Assembly: GCA_947453125.1 (NCBI GenBank)
Contig: CANGGC010000192.1
Span: forward strand, 1 to 5,958
DNA length: 5,958 nt
From: Planctomycetaceae bacterium
GTDB taxonomy: Bacteria > Planctomycetota > Planctomycetia > Pirellulales > UBA1268
Direction of reading: 5' to 3'
Shown here: positions 5,561-5,958 of the stretch, in pieces
Layout of the letters: each line of letters begins with the position of its first letter
Position numbering within the stretch: the stretch's first letter is position 1
Position numbers and translations under genes: made by a program
Notes under the pieces: model-generated
Database searches by the model: none
Seen by the model: only the letters and a program-made list of their open reading frames with translations
Told to the model about the DNA's origin: nothing

Positions 5561-5958
5561 TCAGGCGGATCCCGGGTCTGTCGGGGGGAGCGGCTCGGAT
5601 CCCCCCTTGGCGAGCTTGTTGGTGACCGCAAAGGAGAGCTGTTCCAGCTCGATCGCCAGGTCGACCGCCACCGTCTGGACGTGGGGGGGAAGGGTGAGGG
5701 TGACCGGGGCGAAGTTGACGATCCCCTCGATCCCCGCGGCGACCATCCGCTCGGCGACCTCTTGGGCCCGCTCTGCCGGGACGACGATCATCCCCAGCCT
5801 GATTCCCTTCTCTCGGACGACCTGCGGAAGGTCGTCGATGTGGTGAACGACGAGCCCCCGCACCGTCCCGCCGACTTTCGCCGTATCGGCGTCGAAGGCG
5901 GCCTCGATCGTGAAGTTCTGCCGCCCGAAGCCGCGGTAGCCGAGGAGCGCCTGGCCGA
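5561..5958 (-). CDS. rex: Redox-sensing transcriptional repressor Rex, C-terminal part
   Basis: The reading frame runs to the window edge, so the 5' part is missing; 132 residues are visible of about 210-230 in the family. The visible part begins inside the Rossmann NAD(H)-binding domain with GQALLGYRGF, just after where the glycine-rich loop should be, and continues NFTIEAAFDADTAKVGGTVRGLVVHHIDDLPQVV, then GMIVVPAERAQEVAERMVAAGIEGIVNFAPVTLTLP, and the helix VDLAIELEQLSFAV that swaps between subunits of the Rex dimer. These match the family closely. Rex binds DNA when NADH is low and releases it when NADH rises. The N-terminal winged-helix domain should lie beyond the window. After the conserved end, a 20-residue tail (TNKLAKGGSEPLPPTDPGSA) shows no feature I recognise. 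No Rex-type operator (TTGTGAA-N-TTCACAA) was seen in the window. Confidence 0.93.
   Translation of the reverse strand, partial: GQALLGYRGFGRQNFTIEAAFDADTAKVGGTVRGLVVHHIDDLPQVVREKGIRLGMIVVPAERAQEVAERMVAAGIEGIVNFAPVTLTLPPHVQTVAVDLAIELEQLSFAVTNKLAKGGSEPLPPTDPGSA

Overview
The window is GC-rich, gene-dense chromosomal DNA. It most likely comes from a planctomycete: the secreted protein at 3709-4224 has the conserved spacing of TIGR03067, a family I know almost only from Planctomycetes. The two tRNA genes lack an encoded CCA, and several starts are non-ATG or lack a clear Shine-Dalgarno site, which fits that group. I cannot name a species.

Layout from left to right. (1) 2-304 (+): the C-terminal end of the pyrimidine kinase ThiD (thiamine synthesis). 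(2) 305-640: no convincing gene, a few small hairpins and short ORFs. (3) 641-712 (+): a tRNA-Ile with anticodon UAU. (4) 746-1297 (-): an AlgH/YqgE (UPF0301) protein. (5) 1298-1617: a divergent intergenic region. (6) 1618-3027 (+): a TTG-started two-domain DUF1254/DUF1214 protein without a signal peptide. (7) 2961-3575 (-): an Ogt-type O6-alkylguanine-DNA alkyltransferase whose tail overlaps gene 6 tail-to-tail. (8) 3709-4224 (+): the TIGR03067 exported protein, divergent from ogt. (9) 4247-5398 (-): a soluble bacterial cytochrome P450. (10) 5442-5512 (-): tRNA-Gln(UUG). (11) 5561-5958 (-): the C-terminal part of the NADH/NAD+ sensor Rex, cut by the window edge. Rex, tRNA-Gln and P450 lie in tandem on the minus strand.

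The genes do not form one pathway. This looks like ordinary mixed housekeeping and accessory chromosome: cofactor synthesis, translation, DNA repair, redox regulation and one orphan oxidation enzyme. I see no CRISPR array, insertion sequence, prophage gene, defence cassette or integrase, and no clear new multi-gene system. The points most worth checking are the unmodified-type UAU isoleucine tRNA (AUA is usually read by a lysidine-modified CAU tRNA), the short AUA-containing ORF with a perfect ribosome-binding site that runs into it, and a perfect inverted repeat sitting where the P450 ribosome-binding site should be.
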